A stretch of DNA of 64,000 bases from an uncultured Pseudomonas sp. (GCF_913777995.1 NZ_CAJYVE010000019.1:1-64000); one strand, 5' to 3'; shown: positions 43,262 through 53,205, numbered from the stretch's first letter. Numbers and translations are program-made. Notes: generated by a model from the letters alone, not told the origin.

Positions 43262-43744
43262 ATGAAAGCAACAAATGAAACTTCCGTGGCTTTGGATCGC
43301 ACGGACAAGGCCATCCTGCGGCTGCTGCAGCGCGATGCCTCGATCTCCAACGTGGCGCTGGCCGCCAAGGTCAATCTCAGCCCACCTGCCTGTCTGCGAC
43401 GGGTCGAGCGCCTCAAGGAGACCGGGGTTATCCGCAGCACGGTCGCGCTGCTCGATGGTGAGCGCCTGGACGCGGGCATGGTGGTTTTGATCGGCGTAGT
43501 ACTGGATCGCTCCACACCTGAGTCGTTCGCGCAATTCGAGGCCGCCGTACAGAAGGTCTCCGGCTGTATGGAAGTGCACGTGGTGACGGGGGAGTTCGAT
43601 TACTTCGTGCTGTTGCGCACCCGCGACAACCAGAGCTTCAACCGTCTGCATGCCGAGCAATTACTTTACCTGCCCGGTGTCCGGCAGATCCGCTCGTTCA
43701 TGGGCTTGCGCCAAGTGCTGTCGACTACCCAGCTGTCGTTCTGA
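43262..43744 (+). CDS. acdR: Lrp/AsnC-family regulator of acdS
   Basis: 160 residues. The N-terminal helix-turn-helix (LDRTDKAILRLLQRDASISN with VALAAKVNLSPPACLRRVERL) precedes a RAM ligand domain (VSGCMEVHVVTGEFDYFVLL). Divergent position next to acdS and Lrp type identify it as AcdR, the known activator. I chose ATG 43262 with GGAAAGG just upstream; TTG 43232 is an alternative in the same frame. Confidence 0.9.
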   Translation: MKATNETSVALDRTDKAILRLLQRDASISNVALAAKVNLSPPACLRRVERLKETGVIRSTVALLDGERLDAGMVVLIGVVLDRSTPESFAQFEAAVQKVSGCMEVHVVTGEFDYFVLLRTRDNQSFNRLHAEQLLYLPGVRQIRSFMGLRQVLSTTQLSF

Positions 43745-43820
43745 GCGAACAGGTTTGCGGGGGAGGCAGGGCGATCAGCATCGGGTGCTGGCAGAGCATG
43801 GCGCAGGTTCGGGCTGTCGC

Positions 43821-44156
43821 TCAGCTGCAGGCTTCGCTGGCGATATAGGCAGCTGTCGAATCGGGAATGACCGGCAGCATGCCAACAGAGGGGCTTGCAG
43901 CGTGCAGGGCCTGTAGGCTTTCACCGGTGCCCAGCAACGCTACGGTATGGCGCTCGCAGTTGTACATCAGGCGTGAATACAGCGTCCCCAGTAACCCATC
44001 GCGACGAGTGACCACCACGCGCTGCTGGGCATGGCCGGATTTCTCCAACAGGGCATGCCGGGCATTCGGGTCGTGGGGAACGTCGATATTGCGTTCGCTC
44101 GCCTGGACGGCCAGACCTGGCATAAGAAGGGTCAGGGTGAGAATCAGGGCTTTCAT
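43821..44156 (-). CDS. Hypothetical periplasmic protein, 111 aa
   Basis: A signal peptide (MKALILTLTLLMPGLAVQA, cut before SER) precedes a small mature domain with two Cys (YNCERHTVALLG; ASEACS) that may form one disulfide. No recognised family. ATG 44156 follows GGAGG about 6-11 nt upstream. Nothing nearby suggests a role. Confidence 0.65.
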   Translation of the reverse strand: MKALILTLTLLMPGLAVQASERNIDVPHDPNARHALLEKSGHAQQRVVVTRRDGLLGTLYSRLMYNCERHTVALLGTGESLQALHAASPSVGMLPVIPDSTAAYIASEACS

Positions 44157-44497
44157 CGGTGCCTCCTGCGGATGAGATGACGCGCCGTGCGTGGTTAGAA
44201 AATATGGGATCCAAAACACTGGGCGCAGTACCGTTCATCGGCGCTGTCGCGTGCGTTCTTGAGCGACTCGCAGCCTTGGAGTCTTTTCTTCGAACAGTCA
44301 GCGAGTTAGCTGTGCAAGACGATCTGCGACGGACCGTTGGAGCTGCAGTGGCGCGGCGATTTCCGATGGATGGCAGATTGCCTTGCCTGCATGTCGGTGA
44401 TGACCGCTCGTCAGGGGTTCAGGGCAACGTGCTGAACGATGCCGGGGGGCGCAAGGCCACAAACAGGGTCACTCCCACCTTTGAAAGGAGCATTCCC
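44157..44497. other. Intergenic region, no gene recognised
   Basis: 340 bp between a periplasmic protein gene (minus) and the SDR gene (plus). It must hold two divergent promoters, but I see no clear -35/-10 or repeat. Confidence 0.4.
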
Positions 44498-45355
44498 ATG
44501 GCTGACTATCCTCGTCCACCCTTCCCGAAACAGACCCAGCCGGTGCCCGGTAGCCAGGGCCGCATGGATCCTTACCCCGACTGCGGCGAAGAGCGTTATG
44601 TAGGCGCTGGCAAGCTGCAGGGCAAGGTCGCGCTGATCACCGGTGCCGACAGCGGTATCGGTCGTGCGGTGGCCATCGCCTTCGCTCGTGAAGGTGCCGA
44701 TGTCGCCATCGGTTATCTGGATGAGCATGAAGATGCCCAGGAGACCGCCCGCTGGGTGGAGCGGGCAGGGCGCCAGTGCCTGCTGCTGCCGGGCGACCTG
44801 GCCGACAAGGCGGTGTGCCGAGAAATCGTCGACAAGACCGTTGCGCAGTTCGGCCGCCTCGATGTGCTGGTCAACAACGCCGCGTTCCAGATGACCCATG
44901 AGCGCTTCGAAGACATTCCTGACGATGAATGGGTGCGCACTTTCGATATCAACATCACCGCGATGTTTCGCATCTGCCAGGCAGCCGTACCACACATGCA
45001 GCCTGGGGCGTCGATCATCAACACCAGTTCGGTGAATTCCGATATGCCCAAGCCGAACCTGTTGCCCTACGCGACCACCAAGGGCGCCATCGCCAATTTC
45101 ACCGGCGGGCTGGCGCAACTGCTAGGTGAACGTGGCATCCGGGTCAACAGTGTGGCGCCCGGGCCGATCTGGACACCGTTGATTCCGGCGACCATGCCCG
45201 CCGAAGAGGTCGAGCAGTTCGGCAGCAATACACCGCTGGGGCGCCCCGGTCAGCCTGTGGAAGTGGCGCCGTTGTATGTGCTGCTGGCCAGCGACGAGGG
45301 CAGTTACTTGTCTGGCGAGCGCTTCGGGGTGACCGGTGGGCGGCCGATTCTCTGA
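44498..45355 (+). CDS. Short-chain dehydrogenase/reductase (YghA-like)
   Basis: 285 residues. The N-terminal extension PRPPFPKQTQPVPGSQGRMD is typical of the YghA/general-stress SDR branch. The NAD(P) motif is LITGADSGIGRAVA (about residues 46-60), NNAAF replaces NNAG, and the catalytic Ser...Tyr-x-x-x-Lys is in NTSSVNS and YATTKGA. Substrate unknown; relatives are stress-linked alcohol/aldehyde reductases. ATG 44498 has AAAGGAG 7 nt upstream. An aldehyde dehydrogenase follows after 81 bp, possibly working on the same compound class. Confidence 0.9.
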   Translation: MADYPRPPFPKQTQPVPGSQGRMDPYPDCGEERYVGAGKLQGKVALITGADSGIGRAVAIAFAREGADVAIGYLDEHEDAQETARWVERAGRQCLLLPGDLADKAVCREIVDKTVAQFGRLDVLVNNAAFQMTHERFEDIPDDEWVRTFDINITAMFRICQAAVPHMQPGASIINTSSVNSDMPKPNLLPYATTKGAIANFTGGLAQLLGERGIRVNSVAPGPIWTPLIPATMPAEEVEQFGSNTPLGRPGQPVEVAPLYVLLASDEGSYLSGERFGVTGGRPIL

Positions 45356-45436
45356 GTCCACTTGATCTGCGTGGCAACGTCCCCATGTAGAGAAAGACAC
45401 GCGATTCTACTTGCAACCTGCCAATGGAGATGTGCG

Positions 45437-46867
45437 ATGTATCCTGATGTACAGCTGTATATAGATGGCCAGTGGCGTGCCGCTCGCGAAGGCCGAACCC
45501 AGCCTGTAGTCAACCCGGCCACCGGGAAAGTCATCGGTCAGGTCGCCCATGCCGACATCGCCGACCTGGACGACGCACTCGCCGCTGCCGAGCGCGGTTT
45601 CGCCACCTGGCGTGCCACGCCGGCTTTCGAGCGCTACAAGATCATGCGCCAGGCCGCCGTGCTGATGCGCGAGCGTGCCGACGCCATAGCCAGGATTATG
45701 ACCCAGGAGCAGGGCAAGCCGCTCGCTGAAGCACGTGCCGAGACCCTCTCGGCGGCCGATATCATCGACTGGCTGGCCGAAGAAGGCCGGCGCAGCTACG
45801 GTCGTCTGGTTCCGTCGCGCAATGCCAGCGTCGAGCAGAAGGTCATCAAGGAGCCGGTAGGCCCTGTCGCGGCGTTCACGCCCTGGAACTTCCCCATCAA
45901 CCAAGTGGTGCGCAAGCTGTCGTCGGCCCTGGCGGCCGGTTGCTCGATCATCGTCAAGGCTCCGGAAGAAACCCCGGCATCGCCGGCTGAGCTGATCCGT
46001 GCGTTCCATGACGCCGGTGTGCCGGCTGGGGTGATCGGTCTGGTGTATGGCGACCCGGCGCAGATCTCCGGCTACCTGATTCCTCATCCGGTCATCCGCA
46101 AGGTCACCTTCACCGGCTCCACGCCGGTGGGCAAGCAACTGGCGGCATTGGCCGGACAACACATGAAGCGCGCGACCATGGAGTTGGGGGGCCACGCCCC
46201 GGCACTGGTGTTCGCCGATGCCGACCTGGATCTGGCTGCACGTACCCTGGCCACCGCCAAGTTCCGCAATGCCGGGCAGGTCTGCGTGTCGCCAACGCGC
46301 ATACTGGTGCAGCGCCCGGTTTTCGAGCAATTCGTCGAGAAGTTCGTCGGCCTGACCCGTGAGGTACAGGTGGGCGATGGTTTGGACAGCACCACCACCA
46401 TGGGGCCGTTGGCCAACGAGCGTCGGGCGCCGGCGCTGCGCGAGCTGGTCGAAGATGCGGTCCGCCAGGGCGCGAAGCTGGAGACCGGCGGCAAGGCCAT
46501 CGAGGGCGATGGCTGGTTCTTCGAACCGACGGTGCTCAGCGGGCTGACTCCCGCGATGCGCATCATGAACGACGAGCCGTTCGGTCCCGTGGCCTTGCTG
46601 GTACCTTTCGACAGCGTGGAGGAAGCGATTGCCGAATCCAACCGCGTGCCATACGGGCTGGCGTCCTACGCCTTCACCACTTCGATCAAGACCGCCCAGG
46701 CGCTCAGCTATGGCATCGAGGCCGGTATGCTGAGCATCAACCATCAGGGTATCGGCCTGCCGGAGGTGCCGTTCGGTGGCATCAAGGATTCCGGTTATGG
46801 CTCTGAAGGGGGGACCGAGGCCATCGAGGCCTACCTAAACACCAAGCTGGTCACGCAGTTCGGCTGA
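45437..46867 (+). CDS. NAD(P)-dependent aldehyde dehydrogenase (succinate-semialdehyde type)
   Basis: 476 residues. ALDH signatures: [20 protein letters not shown] (cofactor and oxyanion Asn), [11 protein letters not shown], catalytic Glu in TMELGGHAP and nucleophile Cys in [11 protein letters not shown] (about residue 286). The C-terminus [19 protein letters not shown] is typical of GabD and alpha-ketoglutarate semialdehyde dehydrogenases. The exact substrate is not set. A weak GGAGATG precedes ATG 45437. A large perfect hairpin terminates it. Confidence 0.9.
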   Translation: MYPDVQLYIDGQWRAAREGRTQPVVNPATGKVIGQVAHADIADLDDALAAAERGFATWRATPAFERYKIMRQAAVLMRERADAIARIMTQEQGKPLAEARAETLSAADIIDWLAEEGRRSYGRLVPSRNASVEQKVIKEPVGPVAAFTPWNFPINQVVRKLSSALAAGCSIIVKAPEETPASPAELIRAFHDAGVPAGVIGLVYGDPAQISGYLIPHPVIRKVTFTGSTPVGKQLAALAGQHMKRATMELGGHAPALVFADADLDLAARTLATAKFRNAGQVCVSPTRILVQRPVFEQFVEKFVGLTREVQVGDGLDSTTTMGPLANERRAPALRELVEDAVRQGAKLETGGKAIEGDGWFFEPTVLSGLTPAMRIMNDEPFGPVALLVPFDSVEEAIAESNRVPYGLASYAFTTSIKTAQALSYGIEAGMLSINHQGIGLPEVPFGGIKDSGYGSEGGTEAIEAYLNTKLVTQFG

Positions 46868-46878
46868 CCGCCAGCGTA

Positions 46879-46925
46879 AAACGCCAGCGGCCCGGGGAGT
46901 GAGGCTCCCCGGGCCGCTGGCGTTT
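46879..46925. terminator. Perfect 21-bp stem, bidirectional terminator
   Basis: AAACGCCAGCGGCCCGGGGA plus one G (46879-46899) pairs completely with 46905-46925 across a 5-nt loop. It sits between convergent genes. Beginning with AAA and ending in TTT, it can serve both. Confidence 0.85.
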
Positions 46926-46935
46926 CAGAACAGGA

Positions 46936-47880
46936 TCATTCCTTGGCCTGTTGCAGGCCGTTCTGGCGGATCGACAGGTTCTTTTCCTTCTTGTATTGCA
47001 GGGCCACCGCCGGCACCGGGCCGCTCTGTCCGGTTTCCAGCCAGCGGCGCAGGCGTGCTGCATCGGCGAAGTGAGTCTGCTTGCCGAATGCGTCGAGGAT
47101 CACCACCGACACCGGACGCTTGGCCATGCTGGTCAGCAACACCAGACAATGGCCGGCCTGATTGGTGAAGCCGGTCTTGGTCAGGCGAATGTCCCAGTTG
47201 TCACGATGCACCAGGTGGTCGGTATTGCGAAAACCCAGGGTGTAGGTGGGCTTGGTGAAACGCACGGTCTTCTCTTCGGTGGTGCTCAGCTCGCTGAGCA
47301 GCGGGTATTTGCGCGCCTCCATGATCAGTTTGGTAAGGTCGCGTGCGGTCGACACGTTGTACACCGACAGCCCGGTCGGCTCCACGTAGGCGGTGTGCTT
47401 CATGCCCAGGGCCTTGGCTTTGGCGTTCATTGCCTGGATGAAGGCGGGGTAACCGCCCGGATAGCTGTGCGCCAGGCTCGCTGCTGCGCGGTTTTCCGAG
47501 GACATCAGGGTGATCAGCAACATGTCGCGCCGACTCAGTTGGCTGCCCAGCTTGACGCGGGAAAATACGCCTTTCATTTCCTTGGTCTGGGAAATGTCGA
47601 CGGGAATGACTTCATCCATCGACTGCTTGGCATCCAGCACGACCATGGCGGTCATCAACTTGGTCACTGAGGCGATGGGTACCACGACATCGGGGTTGCT
47701 GGAATAGATGACCTTGTTGGTCTGCAGGTCGACGACCATGGTGCTGCCCGAGGCCAGATGCAGATTGGCCGGGTCGCGATTCAGTGCAGCAGGCTCGCTG
47801 GCCTGTGCGCTTGCGAACAGGGGGCTGGTAACGGCAAGCAGGATGCTCAATACACAAATACGGATTTTCAAGAACAACAC
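46936..47880 (-). CDS. pbpG: D-alanyl-D-alanine endopeptidase (penicillin-binding protein 7 type)
   Basis: 314 residues from GTG 47880; TTG 47871 (MKIRICVLS) has GAGTGAG at better spacing and may be the real start. The signal peptide ends near FASAQA. Active-site motifs are IASVTKLM (Ser-x-x-Lys), MSSENRAA (Ser-x-Asn) and LTKTGFTN (Lys-Thr-Gly). It cleaves D-Ala-meso-DAP cross-links in murein in the periplasm. It shares the bidirectional terminator with the aldehyde dehydrogenase. Confidence 0.9.
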   Translation of the reverse strand: MLFLKIRICVLSILLAVTSPLFASAQASEPAALNRDPANLHLASGSTMVVDLQTNKVIYSSNPDVVVPIASVTKLMTAMVVLDAKQSMDEVIPVDISQTKEMKGVFSRVKLGSQLSRRDMLLITLMSSENRAAASLAHSYPGGYPAFIQAMNAKAKALGMKHTAYVEPTGLSVYNVSTARDLTKLIMEARKYPLLSELSTTEEKTVRFTKPTYTLGFRNTDHLVHRDNWDIRLTKTGFTNQAGHCLVLLTSMAKRPVSVVILDAFGKQTHFADAARLRRWLETGQSGPVPAVALQYKKEKNLSIRQNGLQQAKE

Positions 47881-48217
47881 TCACTCGGTAGTGTGCGTGG
47901 ATGCACGACGGCAGGGGCATAAGGCGTGCATTCTAGAAGCAGCCTTCGACTAAAGTCGATGGGCGTAGCCTGCAATTGCCGCGCTGCCGGATAAATAGCC
48001 TGTTCATTCAGACACTGTTAAGTAGGCAACAAGTATTTGCTCACGATAGCCGCTTATTACCTGGGCCGCCGGCCATGGCCGCGATCCAGACCCGTGGCGG
48101 TCGGCACAGTCGGGGTATTGCAATAAGCACGCGGGTATTTCGATAGTCATGGCGCGCGGCACCTGCAGCGATTAGCATCCACGCCATTCGAAGAACTTGG
48201 AAGTAAGGAGTCGGGTA
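47881..48217. other. Intergenic region between pbpG and a divergent gene
   Basis: 337 bp with two outward promoters expected. CACTCGGTAGTG near the pbpG start is a small palindrome. No RNA gene or repeat recognised. Confidence 0.4.
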
Positions 48218-48778
48218 ATGCCCAAAGGGTTGGTCGGCAAGGATTACATGCTCCTGGTCATCGCAGCGATAGCTTTGACGGTACTCATGCTGGGAGCGGG
48301 CTTTTTCATCAAGCCGGTGGACTGGGCGGGCTGGGTGCAGGCCACGGGCGTGGTCGTCGCGCTGCTGATGGCCGTGGCGGTACCGGCGATTCAACGTGCC
48401 CAGCAGGCCAGGGAAGCGCAGCGACAACTGCGCGAACGAGAAATCGGCTATGCCCGGCGGGTCCAGTATCTGTGTGCGGAGCTGACCGAGATGCAGGGGC
48501 GCATCAACCTTAACCTGATGCACCTGCGGGCCAGTGACCGGCATCATCTCAAGTTCATGCTGCAGGATTATCTGCACCGTCTGTTCGAGTCCCACAAGCA
48601 CGATCTCAACGACGACCGTATTGTCGTGGTCCACGAGTTGCGCCAGGTGGCTGGAGACCTGATCGACGAACTGGAAAGCGGTCGTAGCGACCGCACCGTG
48701 TACGCCGCTGTGGAGCGGCGTCTGCAGAAGCTGGCACAGCGTTGTCAGATCATCGTGGTCATCGCCGAGCGTCTCTAG
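48218..48778 (+). CDS. Two-helix membrane protein with cytoplasmic helical domain
   Basis: 186 residues. Membrane helices lie at about 10-30 (YMLLVIAAIALTVLMLGAGF) and 40-58 (WVQATGVVVALLMAVAVPAI), followed by a long charged helical region (QRAQQAREAQRQLREREIGY onwards). Not recognised. ATG 48218 has AAGGAG 7 nt upstream. Confidence 0.7.
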   Translation: MPKGLVGKDYMLLVIAAIALTVLMLGAGFFIKPVDWAGWVQATGVVVALLMAVAVPAIQRAQQAREAQRQLREREIGYARRVQYLCAELTEMQGRINLNLMHLRASDRHHLKFMLQDYLHRLFESHKHDLNDDRIVVVHELRQVAGDLIDELESGRSDRTVYAAVERRLQKLAQRCQIIVVIAERL

Positions 48779-48787
48779 CGGGCGTGT

Positions 48788-48970
48788 TCAGCTGTTCAGC
48801 ACGTGGCTGGCCAGCTGCAGGTGCCGGGCCTGGGCGACCGGCAGCGAGGTGAATGGACCGTCGACGGGCTCGCCGTCACGCATCAGGTACCAGCAGGCCA
48901 GCAGCCCCCGTTCACGCAATGAGGCGGGGACGGCGCTGCCGACCACCGACATGATTTGAACCTTGCTCAT
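48788..48970 (-). CDS. Hypothetical protein, 60 aa
   Basis: ATG 48970 has GGAGG 5 nt upstream. MSKVQIMSVVGSAVPASLRE with YLMRDGEPVDGPFTSLPVAQ resembles a small GYF-like or DUF4339-like module, but I would not assign it. Convergent with the two-helix membrane protein gene. Confidence 0.6.
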   Translation of the reverse strand: MSKVQIMSVVGSAVPASLRERGLLACWYLMRDGEPVDGPFTSLPVAQARHLQLASHVLNS

Positions 48971-49146
48971 GGATGCCTCCGTCAATCGATGGCTTCACTC
49001 TACGCAAGGGTCCCGGCAGGCAGAAATCAACCTGCTCGATAGTGGTCATTGATCCATGTATTGGCCCGCGGACGGTCAACGGTAAGTGTTGTCTGACGCC
49101 GCAGGAACGGCTTCAGCCGTCCGGCCTGATTGACGGTCGTGCGGCT

Positions 49147-49177
49147 GAAAAAGGAAACCCCGCCAGAGGGCGGGGTT
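49147..49177 (-). terminator. Intrinsic terminator of the Pro/Tyr-rich protein gene
   Basis: Stem AACCCCGCC (49156-49164) with GGCGGGGTT (49169-49177). On the minus strand a TTTCCTTTTT-type tail follows. Confidence 0.85.
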
Positions 49178-49188
49178 CCAGGGTGTCT

Positions 49189-49539
49189 TCACCAGCGGTG
49201 AGGAGGGCCGTAGTAGGCCGGTGGTGGTGGCGGACCGTAGTGACGGTAGTAGACCGGCGCTGGATAGCGTTCCACGACCTCGTATACCGGTGCCGGCTGA
49301 TAATAGACCGGTGGAGGCGGCGGTGCGTAGTACACGGTGCGCGGCTGGACGTAGACCGGCTCGCGCTCGACGTAGACCGTACGGTCGTGGCTGTTGGCCA
49401 CGGCGGCACCCACCACGGCGGCGCCGACAATCGCTCCCGCTATCGCCGGACCTCCCCAGCCTCGGCCGCCCGCATTGGCTTGAGTCGCCAGAGCGAGGGC
49501 ACCTACTAACAGGGCGATCTTGGGTAAATGACGAATCAT
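49189..49539 (-). CDS. Secreted Gly-zipper, Pro/Tyr-rich protein, 116 aa
   Basis: A signal peptide (MIRHLPKIALLVGALALATQ, cut after ANA) precedes a glycine-zipper stretch (GPAIAGAIVGAAVVGAAVAN) and a long tail of Tyr, Pro and Val repeats (PPPPPVYYQPAPVY). The composition suggests a surface or envelope structural protein; no family assigned. ATG 49539 has GAGGAA 8 nt upstream. It has its own terminator. Confidence 0.75.
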   Translation of the reverse strand: MIRHLPKIALLVGALALATQANAGGRGWGGPAIAGAIVGAAVVGAAVANSHDRTVYVEREPVYVQPRTVYYAPPPPPVYYQPAPVYEVVERYPAPVYYRHYGPPPPPAYYGPPHRW

Positions 49540-49761
49540 GACGGTAGTTCCTCGGCTTTCGACCCGTTGTCGCACGGCACCAGGCTCTGGTGCTGCCACG
49601 GGGTTAATACTAAGACCACGAAAGTGTTCAATCTGCGAAGCCGTAAAGTAAAGTTTGTGTAAGGTCGTGGGACAGGTCGACAAACGGCTGTCTGCTTCGT
49701 TCGTCGCTGCCAGTTTACGCCTGCGCCGCAGCTTTAATCCAATACCGTTCGGGAGATTCAT

Positions 49762-50575
49762 ATGCCCATTACTGCCAGCAGGGACACCGTGCTCTGTATG
49801 TCCCTCGCCGCTCGCCCGGGCAACTTCGGGGTGCGTTTTCACAACTTCCTGTACCGCGAACTGCAACTTGACTATTACTACAAGGCCTTCGCCCCCCACT
49901 GACTTGCCTGGCGCAGTGGCCGGCATGCGCGCATTGGGTATCCGGGGCTGTGGTGTGTCCATGCCGTTCAAGGAAGCCTGCATCGAACTGGTCGATGAAC
50001 TGGACGCGTCGGCGGCGGCCATCGACTCGATCAACACCATCGTCAATACCGCTGGTCATCTCAAGGCCTACAACACCGATTACATCGCTGTGGCGCAGTT
50101 GCTCGACAGCCATGCGGTGCCGCGTACGCCCTTCGCCTTGCGTGGCAGTGGCGGCATGGCCAAGGCCGTGGCCTGCGCCATGCGTGATGCCGGCTTCGAC
50201 GAGGGTCTGATCGTCGCTCGCAATGAGCGCGCTGGCCGGCAGCTGGCCGAGACCTGCGGCCTGCGCTGGCAGCCGACGCTGGGCGATGAGTGCCCGCCGT
50301 TGCTGGTGAATGTCACGCCCTTGGGGATGGCTGGGGACTGTGCCGACGAACTGGCCTTCGAGATGCAGGCCATCGAGGCGGCCGATACGCTTTTTGACGT
50401 GGTCGCCACGCCAGCGTTGACGCCACTGATCCAGGCAGGCCAGCGACTGGGCAAGCGCCTGATCACGGGTGACCAGGTGGCGGCCATTCAGGCGCTGGAG
50501 CAGTTCGTTCTGTACACCGGCGTGCGTCCGAGCGACGAGCAGTACCAGCGGGCGGCAGCGTTCGCTCGCGGCTGA
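49762..50575 (+). pseudogene. Shikimate-dehydrogenase-like (SDH-L) gene with +1 frameshift in a C6 run
   Basis: Frame 1 gives MPITASRDTVLCMSLAARPG to YYKAFAP and then stops. The matching remainder (TDLPGAVAGMRALGIRGCGV to the end) lies in the next frame. Removing one C from the six at 49892-49897 restores a 270-residue chain of the HI0607-type SDH-L length and order, with the catalytic Lys in SMPFKEAC, Asp in KAYNTDYIA and the NADP loop RGSGGMAKAVA. GGGAG lies 7 nt before ATG 49762. It could be a sequencing error, a real lesion or slippage. Function of the family: NADP-dependent shikimate/quinate-type oxidoreductase. Confidence 0.85.
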
Positions 50576-50577
50576 AT

Positions 50578-51228
50578 TCAGCCTTCCAGGCGTGCCAGGC
50601 GTTCTTCGAGCGCCGCAATGCGCGCCTCTAGCTCATCGAGGCGGTCGCTGCTGGCTGAGGCAAAGCGTTCCGGGGCGCTCTGCCGCTGACTGAGCAGTTC
50701 CTGCAGGTCTTCTTCGCTGCCCAGGCTGTGCATGTAGCGGTCTTCACGCTGGCCGCCCTGGCGCGGCAGGAGAATCGCCAGGCCACGGGCGATCAGGCGT
50801 TCGAGTTGGTGGACGACCTGACCGGCATCGTCGAAGTCGTGCATGCGCTGGCTGCGGGTCAGCAGTTCGTTGACGGTCTGCGGGCCGCGTAACAACAGCA
50901 GGCCGGTGAGGATCAGTTGGGCCGGCACCAATTCCAGGTGCCGATCGACGCGGTGCTCCCAGCGGTCGGCGCGGCTACCCATGACCAGGCGCGCCAGCCC
51001 GAGGTTTTCGAGGCTGCGCAGCGCCTGCCCGACCTGCGCCTGGGTCAGGTTCATCACCGGCTCGCGGCTGGTCTTCTGATTACAGGCCAGCATCAGAGCG
51101 TTGAGCGTAAGAGGGTAGTTTTCCGGGCTGGTGGCCTGCTTTTCGATCAGGCTGCCGAGAATCCTGACCTGGACGGCGTCCAGTTGCAGGGCTTCGGTGG
51201 TTTCGGCTGGGATGGACGGCGTGGACAT
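50578..51228 (-). CDS. yceH: YceH-family protein (DUF480)
   Basis: 216 residues. Two winged-helix repeats ([20 protein letters not shown] and [40 protein letters not shown]) end in a C-terminal coiled coil ([20 protein letters not shown]). Conserved but of unknown role. ATG 51228 has AGGAAG 7 nt upstream. Its stop lies 2 bp from the end of the SDH-L gene on the other strand. Confidence 0.9.
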   Translation of the reverse strand: MSTPSIPAETTEALQLDAVQVRILGSLIEKQATSPENYPLTLNALMLACNQKTSREPVMNLTQAQVGQALRSLENLGLARLVMGSRADRWEHRVDRHLELVPAQLILTGLLLLRGPQTVNELLTRSQRMHDFDDAGQVVHQLERLIARGLAILLPRQGGQREDRYMHSLGSEEDLQELLSQRQSAPERFASASSDRLDELEARIAALEERLARLEG

Positions 51229-51462
51229 GGGCGCTTCCTGAGCAGTTGCAGGCTGCCAGTCTATTGCAAAGGCGCAGCCGTGTGCAGTTTGGAAAGGGGG
51301 CTGAAAGGGCTGCGTCATAAGGGGGCTGCAGATGACTCTCGCGCAGAGGCAGCGTGAATGAGGCGAAATGACCTGTTCCAGGGTGTTGCGCTAAAGTGGG
51401 GCGGCGATTTGGCGTGACGGGATCGCCCCCCCCCTTGTTGTCGGACTCAGCGAGTCAGGGCA

Positions 51463-51747
51463 TCAGTCGCGTTCAAAGCGCCATTTGTCATTGACCAGGT
51501 TTTTGCCTTCAATGTGCATCGTGCCGTTGAAGGTCATGCCAGTGAAAATCACATTGTCGCCGCTGACCTCGTAAGTGCCGCTGGCGCCTGTTTCGAAGGA
51601 GAACTTTTCCTTGCCCAAGGTCAGCTTGACGCCCTTCACCGGGCCGGAAGCGACGGTGTAGGTGCCCTCGACGGATTTGCCGCAGGCGGCCAGAAGCAGG
51701 GAAGTCAGGAGAACGGCGGAGATTTTCAGGCGGGAAGCGACTTTCAT
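51463..51747 (-). CDS. Small lipoprotein, 94 aa
   Basis: Signal with lipobox LAAC (MKVASRLKISAVLLTSLLLA then AC), then a compact beta-rich domain (VEGTYTVASGPVKGVKLTLG; GTYEVSGDNVIFTGMTFNG). Family not assigned; probably outer-membrane anchored. AAGGA lies about 11 nt before ATG. A run of nine C (51426-51434) sits downstream of the stop. Confidence 0.75.
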   Translation of the reverse strand: MKVASRLKISAVLLTSLLLAACGKSVEGTYTVASGPVKGVKLTLGKEKFSFETGASGTYEVSGDNVIFTGMTFNGTMHIEGKNLVNDKWRFERD

Positions 51748-52052
51748 CGTGCTTTAGTTCCTTTTAGTAAATAAGTTGCAAATTGTAACAGAATGGACAG
51801 CGAGTAGAGGCGCTTCGCAAGGTACGAGGGCCGACCCGATCGCAGGTACCCTGATTCATCGTTCCTTGCCGGGCGCTTGTTCCCGACGTCTGTGTTAAGG
51901 GTGTTCCTGGATGCCGAGCGCGTCGATGCGTGGCGGTCATACCGACAGCATCGCCGAGCCGCATGTTCCACCTGCCGTTCTTCGCCGGGCTGCGTGCCTG
52001 GCGTTTCACCTGACGCCCTCAACCGGGTGGTGTCTGTATCTGGAGTTTTTCC
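51748..52052. other. Intergenic region, nothing recognised
   Basis: 305 bp between the divergent lipoprotein gene and the MFS gene. Short frames only; no promoter I would assign. Confidence 0.4.
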
Positions 52053-53198
52053 ATGTTGCCCGTCTATCTGTTGTCGGCCGCCGGCTTTACGGTGGTGACC
52101 ACGGAGTTCGTCATCGTTGGGCTGTTGCCGGCCCTGGCCAGGGACCTTGAGGTGTCGATTTCCCAGGCCGGTCTGCTAGTCACCCTGTTCGCCTTCACCG
52201 TTGCAGCGCTCGGCCCGCTGTTGACCGCCTACTTTTCCCGTTTCGAACGCAAGCGGTTGTTCATCGGTATGCTGCTGGTGTTCGGGGCGTCCAACCTGCT
52301 CGCGTCCTCGGCCCCCAGTTATGGGGTCATGGCCCTGGCACGGCTGCTGCCGGCCTTGGCCTTACCGGTGTTCTGGTCGCTGGCCAGCGAAACGGTCGTT
52401 AACCTGGCCGGCCCGGACCAGGCCGGACGCGCTGTGGCGCGATTCGGCGTAGGCATCATCCTGGCCATGGTGTTCGGCATTCCGGTCGGTACGCTGATCA
52501 GCGATGCCTTCGGCTGGCGCGCAGCGTTCGCGGTAGTGGGCGCGCTGGCGCTGCTCAAGGCCTGCTCATTGGTGATCTGGCTGCCTGCCAGTCAGCCTTT
52601 TGCGCCCGCCTCGATGCGCAGGCAGCTCGGGCTGTTGCGCAGTCCGCGACTGCTGGGGCACGTGTTGTTGTCGGTGCTGGTATTCAGCGGCATGTTCACG
52701 GCGTACACCTACCTGGCCGACATCCTCGAACGCCTGGCGGGTTTCGATGGTGCGTTGGTGGGGTGGTGCCTGATGGGTTTCGGTGCGGTGGGCCTGTTGG
52801 GCAACGCCTGGGGTGGGCGGATGGTCGACAGGCACCCGTTGCTGGCCAGCCTGTTCTTCTGCGTGCTGCTGGCCACCGGTGTGCTGGCGGTGGTGCCCAG
52901 CATCGGTTCGCTACCGGCACTGGCGGCGACGCTGGCCCTGTGGGGCATCACTCAGGCTGCGCTGTTTCTCGTCTGCCACGTACGGCTGATGAAGGCCGCG
53001 CCCCAGGCGCCGGCCTTTGCCGCTTCGCTGAATGTGGCCGGGGGTAATCTGGGCATCGGCCTGGGGGCGCTGATCGGTGGTCGGGTCATCGACAACCTGG
53101 GGCTGGCCAGCGTCGGTATGGTGGCGGCGCTGATCATCGGCCTGTCGGTGCTGCTTGCCCTGGCCATGCTCAAAGACGCCGGGCGCCTGCCGGCGTAA
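52053..53198 (+). CDS. MFS transporter of the DHA1 drug/sugar efflux type
   Basis: 381 residues, 12 membrane helices. The N-terminus has FTVVTTEFVIVGLLPALARD (helix 1 and the D-motif typical of the AraJ/NepI/YdhP group), with a short SRFERKRLF loop 2-3. Substrate unknown; relatives export nucleosides, arabinose or drugs. TGGAG lies about 9 nt before ATG 52053. The LysR gene is convergent, with 7 bp between the stops. Confidence 0.88.
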   Translation: MLPVYLLSAAGFTVVTTEFVIVGLLPALARDLEVSISQAGLLVTLFAFTVAALGPLLTAYFSRFERKRLFIGMLLVFGASNLLASSAPSYGVMALARLLPALALPVFWSLASETVVNLAGPDQAGRAVARFGVGIILAMVFGIPVGTLISDAFGWRAAFAVVGALALLKACSLVIWLPASQPFAPASMRRQLGLLRSPRLLGHVLLSVLVFSGMFTAYTYLADILERLAGFDGALVGWCLMGFGAVGLLGNAWGGRMVDRHPLLASLFFCVLLATGVLAVVPSIGSLPALAATLALWGITQAALFLVCHVRLMKAAPQAPAFAASLNVAGGNLGIGLGALIGGRVIDNLGLASVGMVAALIIGLSVLLALAMLKDAGRLPA

Positions 53199-53205
53199 CG
53201 CCAGG

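Noticed and set aside
49101-49125. REP-like palindrome ACGGCTTCAGCCGT
   Set aside because: Only the short core matches; flanks differ from the REP consensus of the window.
51426-51434. Run of nine C as a phase-variation tract
   Set aside because: It lies in non-coding DNA downstream of a lipoprotein gene and away from any promoter I can see.
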